32,868 nucleotides of DNA from an uncultured Burkholderiales bacterium (lineage in GTDB: Bacteria; Pseudomonadota; Gammaproteobacteria; Burkholderiales; Burkholderiaceae_C). This document shows, piece after piece, positions 13,549-22,245 of the stretch (its first letter is position 1; every line of letters begins with the position of its first letter). The notes beneath the pieces are model-generated. The model saw nothing but the letters and a program-made list of their open reading frames with translations. It searched no databases and had not been told where the DNA came from. Where the stretch lies: assembly GCA_903935585.1 (NCBI GenBank), contig CAIZSE010000032.1:1-32868 (forward strand), in the 5' to 3' direction. The position numbers were made by a program, and so were the translations under genes.

Positions 13549-15123
13549 TCAGTCGTCGATGCCCAGTTCCTGGATTTTGCGGGTGATGGTGTTGCGGCCA
13601 ATGCCCAACTTTTGAGCCGCTTCGATGCGACGCCCCCGGGTGGTGGCCAGTGCGGCTTGAATCAGGCTGGTCTCAAAACGGCGTGACAGCACATCCCAGA
13701 CATCGGTTTGGCCGCCATTCAGCAAAACCAGGGCCTCTTGTTCCAGGCCAGACTGCCACGTTGAGGATGCCGCCATGGGCAGACCTGGAGCCTGTGCGTG
13801 CTCGGCTGCAGAGGATGAACTCCCTGAATGAAAAGTCGCCTCCTCTGAGTCGGCATGCATCCCCGGCACAGTGCCGCCCGGCAGGTGCACAGGAGCCCCC
13901 ACACCCGACGAGAGCGCGGTGAAAGTTGTAGGCCCGCCAGCCGGTGCAGCGCTGGCGCGGCTGTCCAGCACTTCGGGCGGCAAATCCTTGACCTCGATCA
14001 CTTGAGCGGGTGCCATCACGGTCAACCAGTGACAGATGTTTTCCAGCTGGCGCACATTGCCAGGAAACTGGAAGTGGCTCAAGCGCTCCAGCGCAGCTTC
14101 GGAGATGCGCTTGGGCTCCACCCCCAACTGCTGCGCACTGCGTTGCAAAAAATAACGCGCCAGCATGGGCACGTCTTCGCGGCGTTCGCGCAGTGCGGGC
14201 AAGCGCAAGCGGATCACGTTCAAGCGGTGGTAAAGATCTTCGCGAAACACGCCTTCCTTGACGCGTTGCTCCAGGTCCTGGTGGGTGGCAGCGATCACGC
14301 GCACATTGGCCTTGACGGCACTGTGCCCACCCACACGGTAGAAGTTGCCGTCAGACAAAACACGAAGCAAACGGGTCTGCAAATCAAAGGGCATGTCACC
14401 GATTTCGTCGAGAAACAGCGTGCCGCCGTCTGCTTGCTCAAAGCGGCCCCTGCGAGAAGCTTGCGCGCCGGTAAAAGCGCCGCGCTCGTGGCCAAACAGC
14501 TCACTCTCGAGCAGGTCTTTCGGAATGGCTGCGGTGTTGATGGCCACAAAGGGCTGGTTGGCACGGGGCGAGTGTTTGTGCAGCGCGTGTGCCACCAATT
14601 CTTTGCCCGACCCCGACTCGCCCGTGATGAGCACCGTGACATGGCTTTGCGCCAAGCGGCCAATGCCGCGAAACACGTCTTGCATGGCTGGGGCCTGGCC
14701 GAGCATCTCGGGTGCATCGGCCATTTTTTCTTCGGCCACGTCTTCACGCTGGCTTTCGCCCACCGCGCGACGGATCAGCTCGACGGCCTTGGGCAGGTCA
14801 AACGGTTTGGGCAAATATTCGAACGCGCCGCTCTGGAAAGCCGACACGGCGCTGTCCAGATCAGAAAACGCCGTCATGATGATGACCGGCAAACCGGGCA
14901 TGCGCTGCTTGATGGCTGTGAGCAAATCCAGACCTGATCCACCCGGCATGCGGATGTCGCTGACCAGCACCTGCGGCCCCTCTCCTTCACCCTCAGCTTC
15001 CAGCGCCTTCAGGACCTCGCGCGGGTTGGTGAAGCTGCGGGTAGGCAGGCCTTCGCGCAACAGTGCTTTTTCAAGCACAAAGCGAATGGATTGGTCATCG
15101 TCTACGATCCAGATTGGCTTCAT
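13549..15123 (-). CDS. ntrC: Nitrogen regulation response regulator NtrC
   Basis: 524-aa sigma-54-dependent activator. The receiver domain (1–~120) has IWIVDDDQS with the phospho-acceptor Asp56 in LVSDIRMPGGSG. The AAA+ domain has Walker A GESGSGKE, the sigma-54 contact loop GAFTGA and FREDLYHRLNVIRLRLPALRER. The C-terminus is a Fis-type helix-turn-helix (EAAQKLGIGRNTITRKIQELG). Between AAA+ and the helix-turn-helix is a long Ala/Gly/Ser-rich linker (about 385–455), making it longer than the E. coli protein (469 aa). I use the ATG at 15123; an ATG at 15150 overlaps the ntrB stop as ATGA and would add nine residues. Phosphorylated NtrC should bind the palindromes upstream of glnA. Confidence 0.95.
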   Translation of the reverse strand: MKPIWIVDDDQSIRFVLEKALLREGLPTRSFTNPREVLKALEAEGEGEGPQVLVSDIRMPGGSGLDLLTAIKQRMPGLPVIIMTAFSDLDSAVSAFQSGAFEYLPKPFDLPKAVELIRRAVGESQREDVAEEKMADAPEMLGQAPAMQDVFRGIGRLAQSHVTVLITGESGSGKELVAHALHKHSPRANQPFVAINTAAIPKDLLESELFGHERGAFTGAQASRRGRFEQADGGTLFLDEIGDMPFDLQTRLLRVLSDGNFYRVGGHSAVKANVRVIAATHQDLEQRVKEGVFREDLYHRLNVIRLRLPALRERREDVPMLARYFLQRSAQQLGVEPKRISEAALERLSHFQFPGNVRQLENICHWLTVMAPAQVIEVKDLPPEVLDSRASAAPAGGPTTFTALSSGVGAPVHLPGGTVPGMHADSEEATFHSGSSSSAAEHAQAPGLPMAASSTWQSGLEQEALVLLNGGQTDVWDVLSRRFETSLIQAALATTRGRRIEAAQKLGIGRNTITRKIQELGIDD

Positions 15124-15146
15124 CAACGTGGCACTTTCTGTGGTTC

Positions 15147-16211
15147 TCATGGCAACGGAATCAATATCTTGAAGTCCGTACGACCGGGCTCGCTGTCACA
15201 CTCGATCATGCCGTGGTGCTGCTGGACAAAGGTTTGCGCCAATGTGAGCCCCAGGCCGGAGCCGCCTTCACGCCCCGAAATCAACGGGAAGAAAATGCGG
15301 TCCTTGATCGAGTCTGGAACACCAGGCCCGTTGTCAGTGACATGCAATTCCAATGCCAGGCGATAACGCTGCTTGCCAAACGTGACTTGTCTCAAGATTC
15401 GGCTTTTGAGCAAAATTTGGCCATCGCCCTGCGCGATGCGGTCTTGCAAGGCCTGGGCAGCGTTGTGCGCGATGTTCAGCACCGCCTGGATCAACTGCTC
15501 ACGGTCACCACGAAACTCGGGGATCGAGATGTCGTAGTCGCGCACAACCTTCAGGCCTTTGGGGAACTCGGCCAAAATCAGGGCCCGCACCCGCTCACAC
15601 ACCTCATGAATGTTCACGTCACCGACCACATGCGGGCGACGGTGGGGGGCCAGCAGGCGGTCGACCAGGGTTTGCAGCCGGTCCGCTTCGCGGATGATGA
15701 CCTGGGTGTATTCGGTCAGCTCCTTGCTGTCGAGCTCCATTTCCAGCAACTGGGCTGACCCACGGATACCGCCCAGGGGGTTCTTGATCTCGTGGGCCAG
15801 GTTGCGAATCAACTCCTTGTTGGCCTGGGCCTGTTCCAGCAAGCGCTCTTCACGCTCTTGCCGGGTTTGCTGCTCCACAGGCAAGAGCTCCACGATCACT
15901 TCGTCAGGCTGGTCGGACGGGGCCACGATGACATGCACAGGCAAGGGGTCTTCGTGGTGCAAGCGGCGCAACTGGGCTTCAAAGCGCAAGGCTGCAAATT
16001 CGTTGGACTGCGCACCTGCCAAGGCCATGATCAGTGGCTGGGGGTCCATGAAGTAATCGGGCAGGTGCGTGTCAAACAGCGTGCGCCGGGACATGCCCAA
16101 GGCGTCCTCCAGGGCCGCATTAACAAACCGCACACGGCCTTGGCCCTGCATGACCGCCACGGGCGTGGCCAGCAGATCAAAGGAATGGAATCGGGTCACT
16201 GGCGTATTCAT
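15147..16211 (-). CDS. ntrB: Nitrogen regulation sensor histidine kinase NtrB
   Basis: 354-aa cytoplasmic sensor kinase/phosphatase for NtrC, controlled by PII proteins in characterised systems. An N-terminal PAS domain (about 10–120) has no membrane segment. The H-box is NLAHEIKNPLGGIRGSAQLL with His140 as the phospho-acceptor. The ATP-binding part has an N-box (AVLNIAHNAAQAL), DNGPGVP (G1) and GREGGSGLGLTLAQ (G2). The stop overlaps a possible ntrC ATG, and the start overlaps the stop of the preceding gene (ATGA), so the three genes are translationally coupled. Confidence 0.95.
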   Translation of the reverse strand: MNTPVTRFHSFDLLATPVAVMQGQGRVRFVNAALEDALGMSRRTLFDTHLPDYFMDPQPLIMALAGAQSNEFAALRFEAQLRRLHHEDPLPVHVIVAPSDQPDEVIVELLPVEQQTRQEREERLLEQAQANKELIRNLAHEIKNPLGGIRGSAQLLEMELDSKELTEYTQVIIREADRLQTLVDRLLAPHRRPHVVGDVNIHEVCERVRALILAEFPKGLKVVRDYDISIPEFRGDREQLIQAVLNIAHNAAQALQDRIAQGDGQILLKSRILRQVTFGKQRYRLALELHVTDNGPGVPDSIKDRIFFPLISGREGGSGLGLTLAQTFVQQHHGMIECDSEPGRTDFKILIPLP

Positions 16212-16792
16212 GGCTTCACGGCTTTCAAGGCCATCGGTCGACGTGCCAACTCGCGTTGCACGCTGTCGATGTCGCGTTCGGTTCGTTCGATGGCCGCCTT
16301 GATCGCGGCCACACGCTCCTGGTATTTCAGGGGCGCAGAAGCTTCGGCAACCAACTTGGCAGGCTCACCCTGCATGTACGCCTGAACCAAGGCTTGGTGC
16401 TGTTTCTGCATCCGCTCCAGCTCTTGAGCCAAAATGGTGCGCGCCTGAACATCGCGCTCGCTTTGCGGGACTGTCGCTGCTTGTGCGGGCTCGGATTTGA
16501 AGCGTGCCTCATCCGGAACAGGGGCCAAAGCAGGGTCCAAAGCAGGCGTGTCTGACCCCGTAGCTTGGCGAGCAGTCTGTGGGCGAAGGCCTGGGATGAC
16601 GGTCACGGCTTGATCGGGCAGACGCTCGCAACGGGTGATGTCCCGAGGGGCATTGGTGTATTCCTGGCCGCACCGGTAAATGACCTCTTGGGCCAGGACG
16701 CTCCAACTCAGGCCCAAGCCAAGCAAGCCAAGTCCTACAGCACGCCTTGCAACGGTCAAAAAAGCTTCCCCATTGAGTGATTGCCGCCTCAT
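16208..16792 (-). CDS. Secreted hypothetical protein of the glnA–ntrBC locus
   Basis: 194 aa. A signal peptide is clear: basic start MRRQSLNGEAF, a hydrophobic core (VGLGLLGLGLSWSVLAQ, about 18–35) and a likely cleavage after VLA. The mature part begins VIYRCGQEYTNAPRDITRCERL, a short Cys-pair motif reminiscent of DUF4124-like proteins, followed by a Pro/Ala-rich linker and a predicted coiled coil (LAQELERMQKQHQALVQAY and KAAIERTERDIDSVQREL). It lies between the glnA terminator and ntrB and overlaps ntrB by 4 bases, so it is expressed with the regulators. Function unknown. Confidence 0.8.
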   Translation of the reverse strand: MRRQSLNGEAFLTVARRAVGLGLLGLGLSWSVLAQEVIYRCGQEYTNAPRDITRCERLPDQAVTVIPGLRPQTARQATGSDTPALDPALAPVPDEARFKSEPAQAATVPQSERDVQARTILAQELERMQKQHQALVQAYMQGEPAKLVAEASAPLKYQERVAAIKAAIERTERDIDSVQRELARRPMALKAVKP

Positions 16793-16846
16793 GTTCCGAC
16801 TCCGGTGCTGGCTGGATGATTCAAGACCAAAATGGCATTGAACCAG

Positions 16847-16878
16847 AAAAAAAAAGGACGGCCACAGCCGTCCTTTTT
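16847..16878 (-). terminator. Rho-independent terminator downstream of glnA
   Basis: GGACGGC-CACA-GCCGTCC stem (16856–16873) with a run of nine A on the plus-strand left side, i.e. nine T after the stem on the minus strand, and five T on the other side. It follows glnA by 40 bp and would limit transcription into the ntrBC genes, keeping the activator genes lower than glnA. Confidence 0.88.
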
Positions 16879-16917
16879 CTGGATTGCACCGGGATGTGCA
16901 ATGCCATGCATGCCCGC

Positions 16918-18333
16918 TTACAGCGAGTAGTACATGTCGTACTCAACCGGCGACACTTCGACGCGGTTGCGGTTGACTTCCAACATCTTCAGGTCGATGT
17001 AGGCGTCGATCCACGAGTCGGTGAACACGCCACCCTTGGTCAAGAAAGCGCGATCGGCATTGAGTGCGTCCAGGGCCTGGTCCAGGCTGGAGCAAACCGT
17101 TGGCACCAACTTGTCTTCTTCAGGCGGCAAGTGGTACAGGTCTTTTGTGGCAGCTTCGCCGGGGTGGATCTTGTTTTCGATACCGTCCAGACCGGCCATC
17201 AACAAGGCCGCAAAGCCCAGGTAGGGGTTCATCAACGGATCGGGGAAACGGGCTTCCACACGGCGGCCTTTGTCGCTGGCCACGTTGGGGATGCGGATCG
17301 AAGCCGAGCGGTTCTTGGCTGAATAAGCCAGCTTCACGGGTGCTTCGTAGTGAGGAACCAGGCGCTTGTAGCTGTTGGTGCCAGGGTTGGTGATCGCGTT
17401 CAGGGCACGGGCGTGCTTGATGATGCCGCCGATGTAGTACAGGGCAAATTCAGACAAACCAGCGTAGCCATTGCCTGCGAACAGGTTCTTGCCGTCTTTC
17501 CAGATGGACTGGTGAACGTGCATGCCGGAACCGTTGTCGCCAGCGTAAGGCTTGGGCATGAAGGTGGCGGTCTTGCCGTAAGCGTTGGCCACGTTGTGAA
17601 TGACGTACTTTTGCAGCAGTGTCCAGTCCGCGCGTTCGACCAAGGTAGAAAACCGGGTGCCGATTTCGCACTGGCCTGCACCAGCCACTTCGTGGTGGTG
17701 AACTTCGACCGGGATGCCGACTGATTCGAGAATCAGGGACATTTCGCTGCGCATGTCATGCGTGCTGTCAACGGGAGGCACTGGAAAGTAGCCGCCTTTG
17801 ACGCGGTTGCGGTGACCACGGTTGCCGCCTTCGAGCTTGGTGCCGCTGTTCCATGGGGCTTCGACTTCGTCGATGGCGTAAAAAGTGTTGTTTGGCTCGG
17901 TGCTCCAGCGCACTTCGTCAAACAAGAAGAATTCTGGCTCCGGGCCAAAGTAGGCTGTGTCGCCCAGACCGGATTGCTTGAGGTAAGTCTCGGCGCGCTT
18001 GGCAATGGAGCGTGGGTCACGCTCGTAGGCTTTGCCGTCTGTCGGCTCGATCACGTCGCAGATCAGGACCAGGGTGACTTCTTCAAAGAAGGGGTCAATG
18101 ATGGCGCTGTTGGCATCGGGGATCAGCAACATGTCGGATGCTTCAATGCCCTTCCAGCCGGCGATCGACGAACCATCGAAGGCTTGACCGTCTTCGAACT
18201 TGCTCTCGTCAAACTGCGACACGGGCGCAGTGATGTGCTGCCATTTGCCACGGGTATCGGTGAAACGGAAGTCAACGAACTTGACTTCGTTCTCTTTCAC
18301 CATCTTCATCACGTCTGCGACGGTCTTGGCCAT
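16918..18333 (-). CDS. glnA: Glutamine synthetase type I
   Basis: 471-aa GSI-beta type enzyme: glutamate + ammonia + ATP to glutamine, dodecameric, cytoplasmic. Evidence: [20 protein letters not shown] at the start, FDGSSIAGW, the catalytic [16 protein letters not shown] segment, NRSASIRIP and the adenylylation loop [10 protein letters not shown] with Tyr400, so control by GlnE-type adenylylation is expected. The ATG at 18333 follows AGGAGA and matches the family N-terminus; the open frame extends further upstream but across the sigma-54 promoter. Transcription is expected from the sigma-54 promoter at 18383–18398 under NtrC. Confidence 0.97.
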   Translation of the reverse strand: MAKTVADVMKMVKENEVKFVDFRFTDTRGKWQHITAPVSQFDESKFEDGQAFDGSSIAGWKGIEASDMLLIPDANSAIIDPFFEEVTLVLICDVIEPTDGKAYERDPRSIAKRAETYLKQSGLGDTAYFGPEPEFFLFDEVRWSTEPNNTFYAIDEVEAPWNSGTKLEGGNRGHRNRVKGGYFPVPPVDSTHDMRSEMSLILESVGIPVEVHHHEVAGAGQCEIGTRFSTLVERADWTLLQKYVIHNVANAYGKTATFMPKPYAGDNGSGMHVHQSIWKDGKNLFAGNGYAGLSEFALYYIGGIIKHARALNAITNPGTNSYKRLVPHYEAPVKLAYSAKNRSASIRIPNVASDKGRRVEARFPDPLMNPYLGFAALLMAGLDGIENKIHPGEAATKDLYHLPPEEDKLVPTVCSSLDQALDALNADRAFLTKGGVFTDSWIDAYIDLKMLEVNRNRVEVSPVEYDMYYSL

Positions 18334-18382
18334 CAAATTCTCCTGAATGGAAAGGGGGGTTAAAAAGCGTACTCTCAGGTTC

Positions 18383-18398
18383 TGCAGTTTCTGTGCCA
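18383..18398 (-). promoter_or_regulatory. Sigma-54 promoter of glnA
   Basis: On the minus strand TGGCACAGAAACTGCA matches the -24/-12 consensus TGGCAC-N5-TTGCW at every defined base but one, with the GG and GC correctly spaced. The expected transcript start is near 18372, about 39 bases before the glnA ATG. Confidence 0.85.
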
Positions 18399-18576
18399 AC
18401 TTGGGCCCAGTCAACCGAAGCTGAACAGCCCAAGATTGTGCCTTGAGCCGGACGACTTGACCTGTTCAAGCGTAAAAAATCACTGGGCAGACCACTTGGT
18501 CGGTCACGGAATTCATGCCGCCGGCATTTCTGACGGCTGTATAAGGCCCAAGCCTCAAAAATCCCCAAAGGATCCA

Positions 18577-18614
18577 TGCACCTACATTGTGCAATATTGC
18601 ACCATATTGGTGAA
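18577..18614 (-). promoter_or_regulatory. NtrC-binding enhancer cluster upstream of glnA
   Basis: Two NtrC-type palindromes, TGCACCTACATTGTGCA (18577–18593) and TGCACCATATTGGTGAA (18598–18614), match the consensus TGCACC-N5-GGTGCA closely. Their centres are 21 bp apart (two helical turns), and between them GTGCAATATTGCAC (18589–18602) is a perfect 14-bp palindrome overlapping both. They lie about 180 bp upstream of the sigma-54 element and next to the stop of the preceding gene, a usual enhancer distance. Confidence 0.8.
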
Positions 18615-18621
18615 AAATGAA

Positions 18622-19437
18622 TCAACGCACCAATTCGGGGCCGTACGTCAGTTGAAACGCCTTCAGGCCTTGGCGCAAGTCAAGGTAGGCCAGCTCAGCA
18701 TCGGCGGGCTCGCCCTTGACGCCCAACTCGATATGGCGGCCCCATTGCGGGTGGTCCACACTGGGCAAACTGAAAACCTTCACGCCCGGGTGAGTGGCTT
18801 CGATGGACTCCATCAGCGGCGTCAGCGTGGCTTCCATGGCGCCCAGGATGATCACCGACTTTTCGACATACGCATTTTGGCGGAAGTGGGCGCTGTAATG
18901 AGCCTCCAGCACGGATTCGATCATGGGCCAGGCCATGACCGGGAAGCCGGGCACAAAATGCACCGCTGCGCCGCCCTGCCCCTGACAACTGAAACCGGGA
19001 ATCTTGTTGTAGGGGTTGCGAATGATGGCCGCGCCCTCGGGAAACACGCCCATGTTGAGCCGGTGGATGTTGTCAGGACGGTCTGGCTCGTAGGCCACGC
19101 CTTGCTCTTTGGCGGTGTCTTGCATCCTCTCCAGGATGAGCAGCTTGGCATGGGGATGCAAGGCCAGGGGCACACCCAAGGCACGTGCAGCGCATTGGCG
19201 GGTGTGGTCGTCAGGGGTGGCCCCGATGCCGCCGCAGCAGAACACCACATCGGCGGCGTCAAACGCACGCTTCAAGGTCGCGGTGATGCGCTCGGGTGAG
19301 TCGCCCACATATTCGGCCCATGCCAAGTCAAGGCCACGTGCCGACATCAACTCGATGACTTTGGGCATGTGCTTGTCTGAACGCTTGCCCGACATGATTT
19401 CGTCGCCAATGATGATGAGGCCAAATGTTGGGGTCAT
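18622..19437 (-). CDS. CinA/MoaB-like molybdopterin-binding domain protein
   Basis: 271 aa. The MoCF-biosynthesis domain is clear at the N-terminus: LIIIGDEIMSGKRSDKHMPKVIELMSARG (1–35) and FCCGGIGATPDDHTRQ (about 66–81). It corresponds to the N-terminal half of CinA-type proteins and lacks the C-terminal nicotinamide-nucleotide amidase domain. Annotated homologues are usually called competence/damage-inducible protein A-like; the real substrate is unknown, with ADP-ribose hydrolysis shown for some COG1058 members. It precedes glnA on the same strand but is separated from it by the enhancer and promoter region. Confidence 0.83.
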   Translation of the reverse strand: MTPTFGLIIIGDEIMSGKRSDKHMPKVIELMSARGLDLAWAEYVGDSPERITATLKRAFDAADVVFCCGGIGATPDDHTRQCAARALGVPLALHPHAKLLILERMQDTAKEQGVAYEPDRPDNIHRLNMGVFPEGAAIIRNPYNKIPGFSCQGQGGAAVHFVPGFPVMAWPMIESVLEAHYSAHFRQNAYVEKSVIILGAMEATLTPLMESIEATHPGVKVFSLPSVDHPQWGRHIELGVKGEPADAELAYLDLRQGLKAFQLTYGPELVR

Positions 19438-19461
19438 GCTGGAGAGCTTTCTGCAAATGGT

Positions 19462-20385
19462 TCAGAGGATGGGCCGGTGCTCGACATCGGTCACGCTTTG
19501 GGCTTTGTCGCCCGGTCCTGCGCCCAGGCGGGCCACAGCGTGGGGCGATTGGGGCTCCACGGGCAAAACATTGTCGGTCACGGCGGGCAGTGGTTCATCG
19601 CGCATGGCCTGCAAAGCAGCCAAAGCGAAATGGGCAAACCACAGCGATGAAAAGGCAAACACCAGGGTGTAGATCCAGATGGCCACGGGCACCAGAATCA
19701 CAAAGGCAGCCGCGAACAAGGCCCCAGAGGCCCACACCAGGCTGGGCGCAGCGCCCATGAGGCCCGTGACCACCCCCATGCCCAGCAAGCTCATGCGGTG
19801 GCGAGCCATCAGGGTATGGCGCTCATCGGCGCTGGCAAACTCGGCCAGCACATCGAAGGCCATGACACGGTAAGTCAGCCATCCCCAAATCAAGGCGGGC
19901 AGCAGCATGGCCAGGGGCGGCACCAGCCACATGGGCAAGGTCAGCAACAAGGCGCCCAGCGCCAGCAGCAAAGATGAAAAAGTCCACCACAAACCCAGCA
20001 TCAAACTGCCGCCGTGCTTGCGCTGCAGGCCCCCAAACCGACGGTCGGCCACCAACCGGGTCAAGGAGGGCGTCATCAAAAAAGACACCGCCAGCAAACA
20101 CGCCACCACGACCAGCGGGGTGACCGAAAAAATCACCAACAAAGGGGCCACAACGGTCTTGAGGTCGGGCAAGCCAACGCCTTCCAGCCAACGCCACACC
20201 AGGGCCAGCCAACTCGATGCGTCCAGCCAGGACCGCACCAAAGCGATGGCGATGTCCCAATACAAATAACCCAGCAACCAGGACAGGGCCACGATCAGCA
20301 CCAGCGGAAAAATCGACAAGCCAATCACCCGGGGGTACAGGCAATACATCACCGCACGCCAAAAAGAATCCATCAATAATTTCAT
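19462..20385 (-). CDS. EI24-domain (CysZ-like) integral membrane protein
   Basis: 307 aa with several long hydrophobic segments (for example GLSIFPLVLIVALSWLLGYL, PLLVIFSVTPLVVVACLLAV, LLLALGALLLTLPMWLVPPL and AAAFVILVPVAIWIYTLVFA) and the SFLMTPSLTRLVADRRFGGL motif region typical of EI24/CysZ proteins. CysZ imports sulfate in E. coli; this protein is longer, with a hydrophilic C-terminal tail, and its substrate is not known. I chose the ATG at 20385 (MKLLMDSFWRA…). A 24-bp gap separates it from the next gene downstream. Confidence 0.8.
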   Translation of the reverse strand: MKLLMDSFWRAVMYCLYPRVIGLSIFPLVLIVALSWLLGYLYWDIAIALVRSWLDASSWLALVWRWLEGVGLPDLKTVVAPLLVIFSVTPLVVVACLLAVSFLMTPSLTRLVADRRFGGLQRKHGGSLMLGLWWTFSSLLLALGALLLTLPMWLVPPLAMLLPALIWGWLTYRVMAFDVLAEFASADERHTLMARHRMSLLGMGVVTGLMGAAPSLVWASGALFAAAFVILVPVAIWIYTLVFAFSSLWFAHFALAALQAMRDEPLPAVTDNVLPVEPQSPHAVARLGAGPGDKAQSVTDVEHRPIL

Positions 20386-20444
20386 GGGTGAAAGCTTAAC
20401 AGTGCAATGCCGCTTGGCGAATGGTGTGCCGCCATGCCGGTGCC

Positions 20445-21407
20445 TCAGGCCCGCCGAATGAGCCGCAGCAAGCCCAGCCGCTGCTGGGCCCAAAAGCCCA
20501 GCCCGTAAGCGCGCCCCTGCTCCACCTGATCGCGCACGCCGGTCGGGTCATAGCGCTGCTGAAAATCGGCGGTGCCAAACAGCACGTCCCACCAAGGCAA
20601 GAGCACGCCGAAGTTGCAGCCACCCAAAACCACACGGCCCTCGCTTTGACTTTCATGGCCAATGCCGATGCTGTGGTGCCTGCGGTGAAAGCGCGGGCTG
20701 ACCCACACGCGTTCACCGATGCGGCCAAACCAGATCCGCACATTGGCATGCTGAAAATTTTCACTCAGTTGGCTGATGGCCACCAAGGCCACAAATTGCC
20801 CCGGACCGACGCCAATGAGCACCGCCACAGCCGACAAAATCAGGCTGGTCACCATGTCGTCAAGCAGATGGTTTCGGTTGTCAGACCACATGGTCATTTG
20901 CCGCTGCGCGTGGTGCAGCGAATGCAAGGCCCACCAAGTGTTGGACTGGTGCTGTGCCCGGTGAATCCAGTAGTGCACGAAGTCAAACAAGACCAGGTAG
21001 ATCACAAAACTGACCAGCGCCAGATCGGTCACCCCAGGCCACAGACCGTCGAGGTGGAAGGTGGGCAAACCCATGGCGCGCAGCCTGCCCAAGCCTTGCT
21101 CAAACAGATAGTCGAGCGTGAAAAACATCACCAGTTTGAACAAGCCCAGGCGGTGGATCAGGGTGTAGACCACATCGACCCGCACTGTCCTCGGGTCGGT
21201 GATCGGCTCCACTGGCCAGCGCCGCTGCATCGGGCCAATCACCACCCACATCACCGCCAGTTGCAACAGGCCCACCACCACCCAGCCCGTGCCCTCGTAG
21301 GCTTTTTCGAGCAAATTGCCCTGCCCTGCGGCAAAGGCAATGGGCTGAACCACGGCCTCATAAAGCGTGGCCTGCAAGCCTTCAAAAAAGTCGATCAGCA
21401 CATCCAT
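20445..21407 (-). CDS. Fatty acid hydroxylase / sterol desaturase family membrane protein
   Basis: 320-aa membrane di-iron enzyme. The histidine clusters that bind iron are visible: HYWIHRAQH (HxxxH-type), HSLHHAQRQ (HxxHH) and a later RFHRRHHSIG (HxxHH), plus ENFQHANV. Hydrophobic segments precede and separate them. Family members hydroxylate or desaturate lipids; substrate unknown. The start at 21407 (MDVLIDFFEG) is only 4 bp from the stop of the deacetylase gene, so these genes form an operon with the deacetylase and propeller genes upstream. Confidence 0.87.
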   Translation of the reverse strand: MDVLIDFFEGLQATLYEAVVQPIAFAAGQGNLLEKAYEGTGWVVVGLLQLAVMWVVIGPMQRRWPVEPITDPRTVRVDVVYTLIHRLGLFKLVMFFTLDYLFEQGLGRLRAMGLPTFHLDGLWPGVTDLALVSFVIYLVLFDFVHYWIHRAQHQSNTWWALHSLHHAQRQMTMWSDNRNHLLDDMVTSLILSAVAVLIGVGPGQFVALVAISQLSENFQHANVRIWFGRIGERVWVSPRFHRRHHSIGIGHESQSEGRVVLGGCNFGVLLPWWDVLFGTADFQQRYDPTGVRDQVEQGRAYGLGFWAQQRLGLLRLIRRA

Positions 21408-21411
21408 GGCG

Positions 21412-22245
21412 TCATTTTCGCGAATCGGGCAAAACCGACAGATGCAGGGGTTGCTGTTGAATCCAGTCGCGGTAGGCCGGGTGTTCGCGCAAGGTGGCAA
21501 AGCACAGGCCACGCGCCTTCAGGCCCACGATGAGCGGCTCCAGCACGGCCGGTGCCCATGGGTCTTGCCGTGACCAGATGCCCAGGTGCGCCATGAGAAT
21601 GTCACCGGAACGGATGCGCTGCAATGACTGTTTGAGCAACTGCGCGTTGGGGTAGGTGCTGCTGGGCAATTCGTCGCCCAAAAAACCGGCATCGGCCCAG
21701 CCCACATGGGCAAAGCCGCATTGCCGGGCCGCCTCGATCAGGCGGGGAGAAGTTTTGCCGCCAGGGGCACGAAACAGCGGCAACGGCGCCTGTCCGGTCA
21801 TGGCCTGCAAGCGCTGAGCCGCCTGACGCAGGTTGTTGCAATAGTCTTGCGCTGTCCAGGTGAGGTTTTGGCCTGCCTGTGCGCCCGCGCTGGGTCGGAT
21901 ATGGAATTTTTGCACCCCGCCTTCTTGCACATCGGCACGCCAATAGGCGTGGTCCCAGGTGTGCGAGGCAAAGACATGGCCTTCGGCAACGCGCGCCTGC
22001 CACCACGGCGCCCAATGCTGGCCCAGCGTGCCGTCGCCTTGTCGGGTTTTTTCGTGGGCTGCAAAGAATGTGACTTGGACTTGTTGGCGTGCCAGCACCT
22101 CGGCGATCAGCGGGGCCACTTCCATGTGGCCGGTGTCAAACGTCAGATAAACAGGTTTCTTGCAGGGAGCGGCCGCCAGTGGCAAGCTGCCAGCCCACAG
22201 CGTGGCGCCGATCAGGGGCCAAAGCCAGTCACTGGCGGGGCGCAT
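21412..22245 (-). CDS. Polysaccharide deacetylase family protein (NodB fold), secreted
   Basis: 277 aa. A signal peptide is likely (MRPASDWLWPLIGATLWAGSLPLAAA). NodB-type motifs: VYLTFDTGH (34–40), HTWDH (95–99, metal-binding His pair), FRAPGGK (RxPxG motif) and ILMAHLG near the end. The second Asp of the usual TFDDGP is Thr38 here, which is a metal ligand in characterised enzymes, so the metal site may differ. Probably removes acetyl groups from a cell-surface glycan. The open frame extends to 22266, but the ATG at 22245 fits the signal peptide. It overlaps the end of the propeller gene by 17 bases. Confidence 0.83.
   Translation of the reverse strand: MRPASDWLWPLIGATLWAGSLPLAAAPCKKPVYLTFDTGHMEVAPLIAEVLARQQVQVTFFAAHEKTRQGDGTLGQHWAPWWQARVAEGHVFASHTWDHAYWRADVQEGGVQKFHIRPSAGAQAGQNLTWTAQDYCNNLRQAAQRLQAMTGQAPLPLFRAPGGKTSPRLIEAARQCGFAHVGWADAGFLGDELPSSTYPNAQLLKQSLQRIRSGDILMAHLGIWSRQDPWAPAVLEPLIVGLKARGLCFATLREHPAYRDWIQQQPLHLSVLPDSRK

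Noticed and set aside
18456..18470. CTTGACCTGTTCAAG palindrome between the glnA promoter and enhancer
   Set aside because: Symmetric, but it does not match the NtrC consensus or another regulator I can name; it may be chance.
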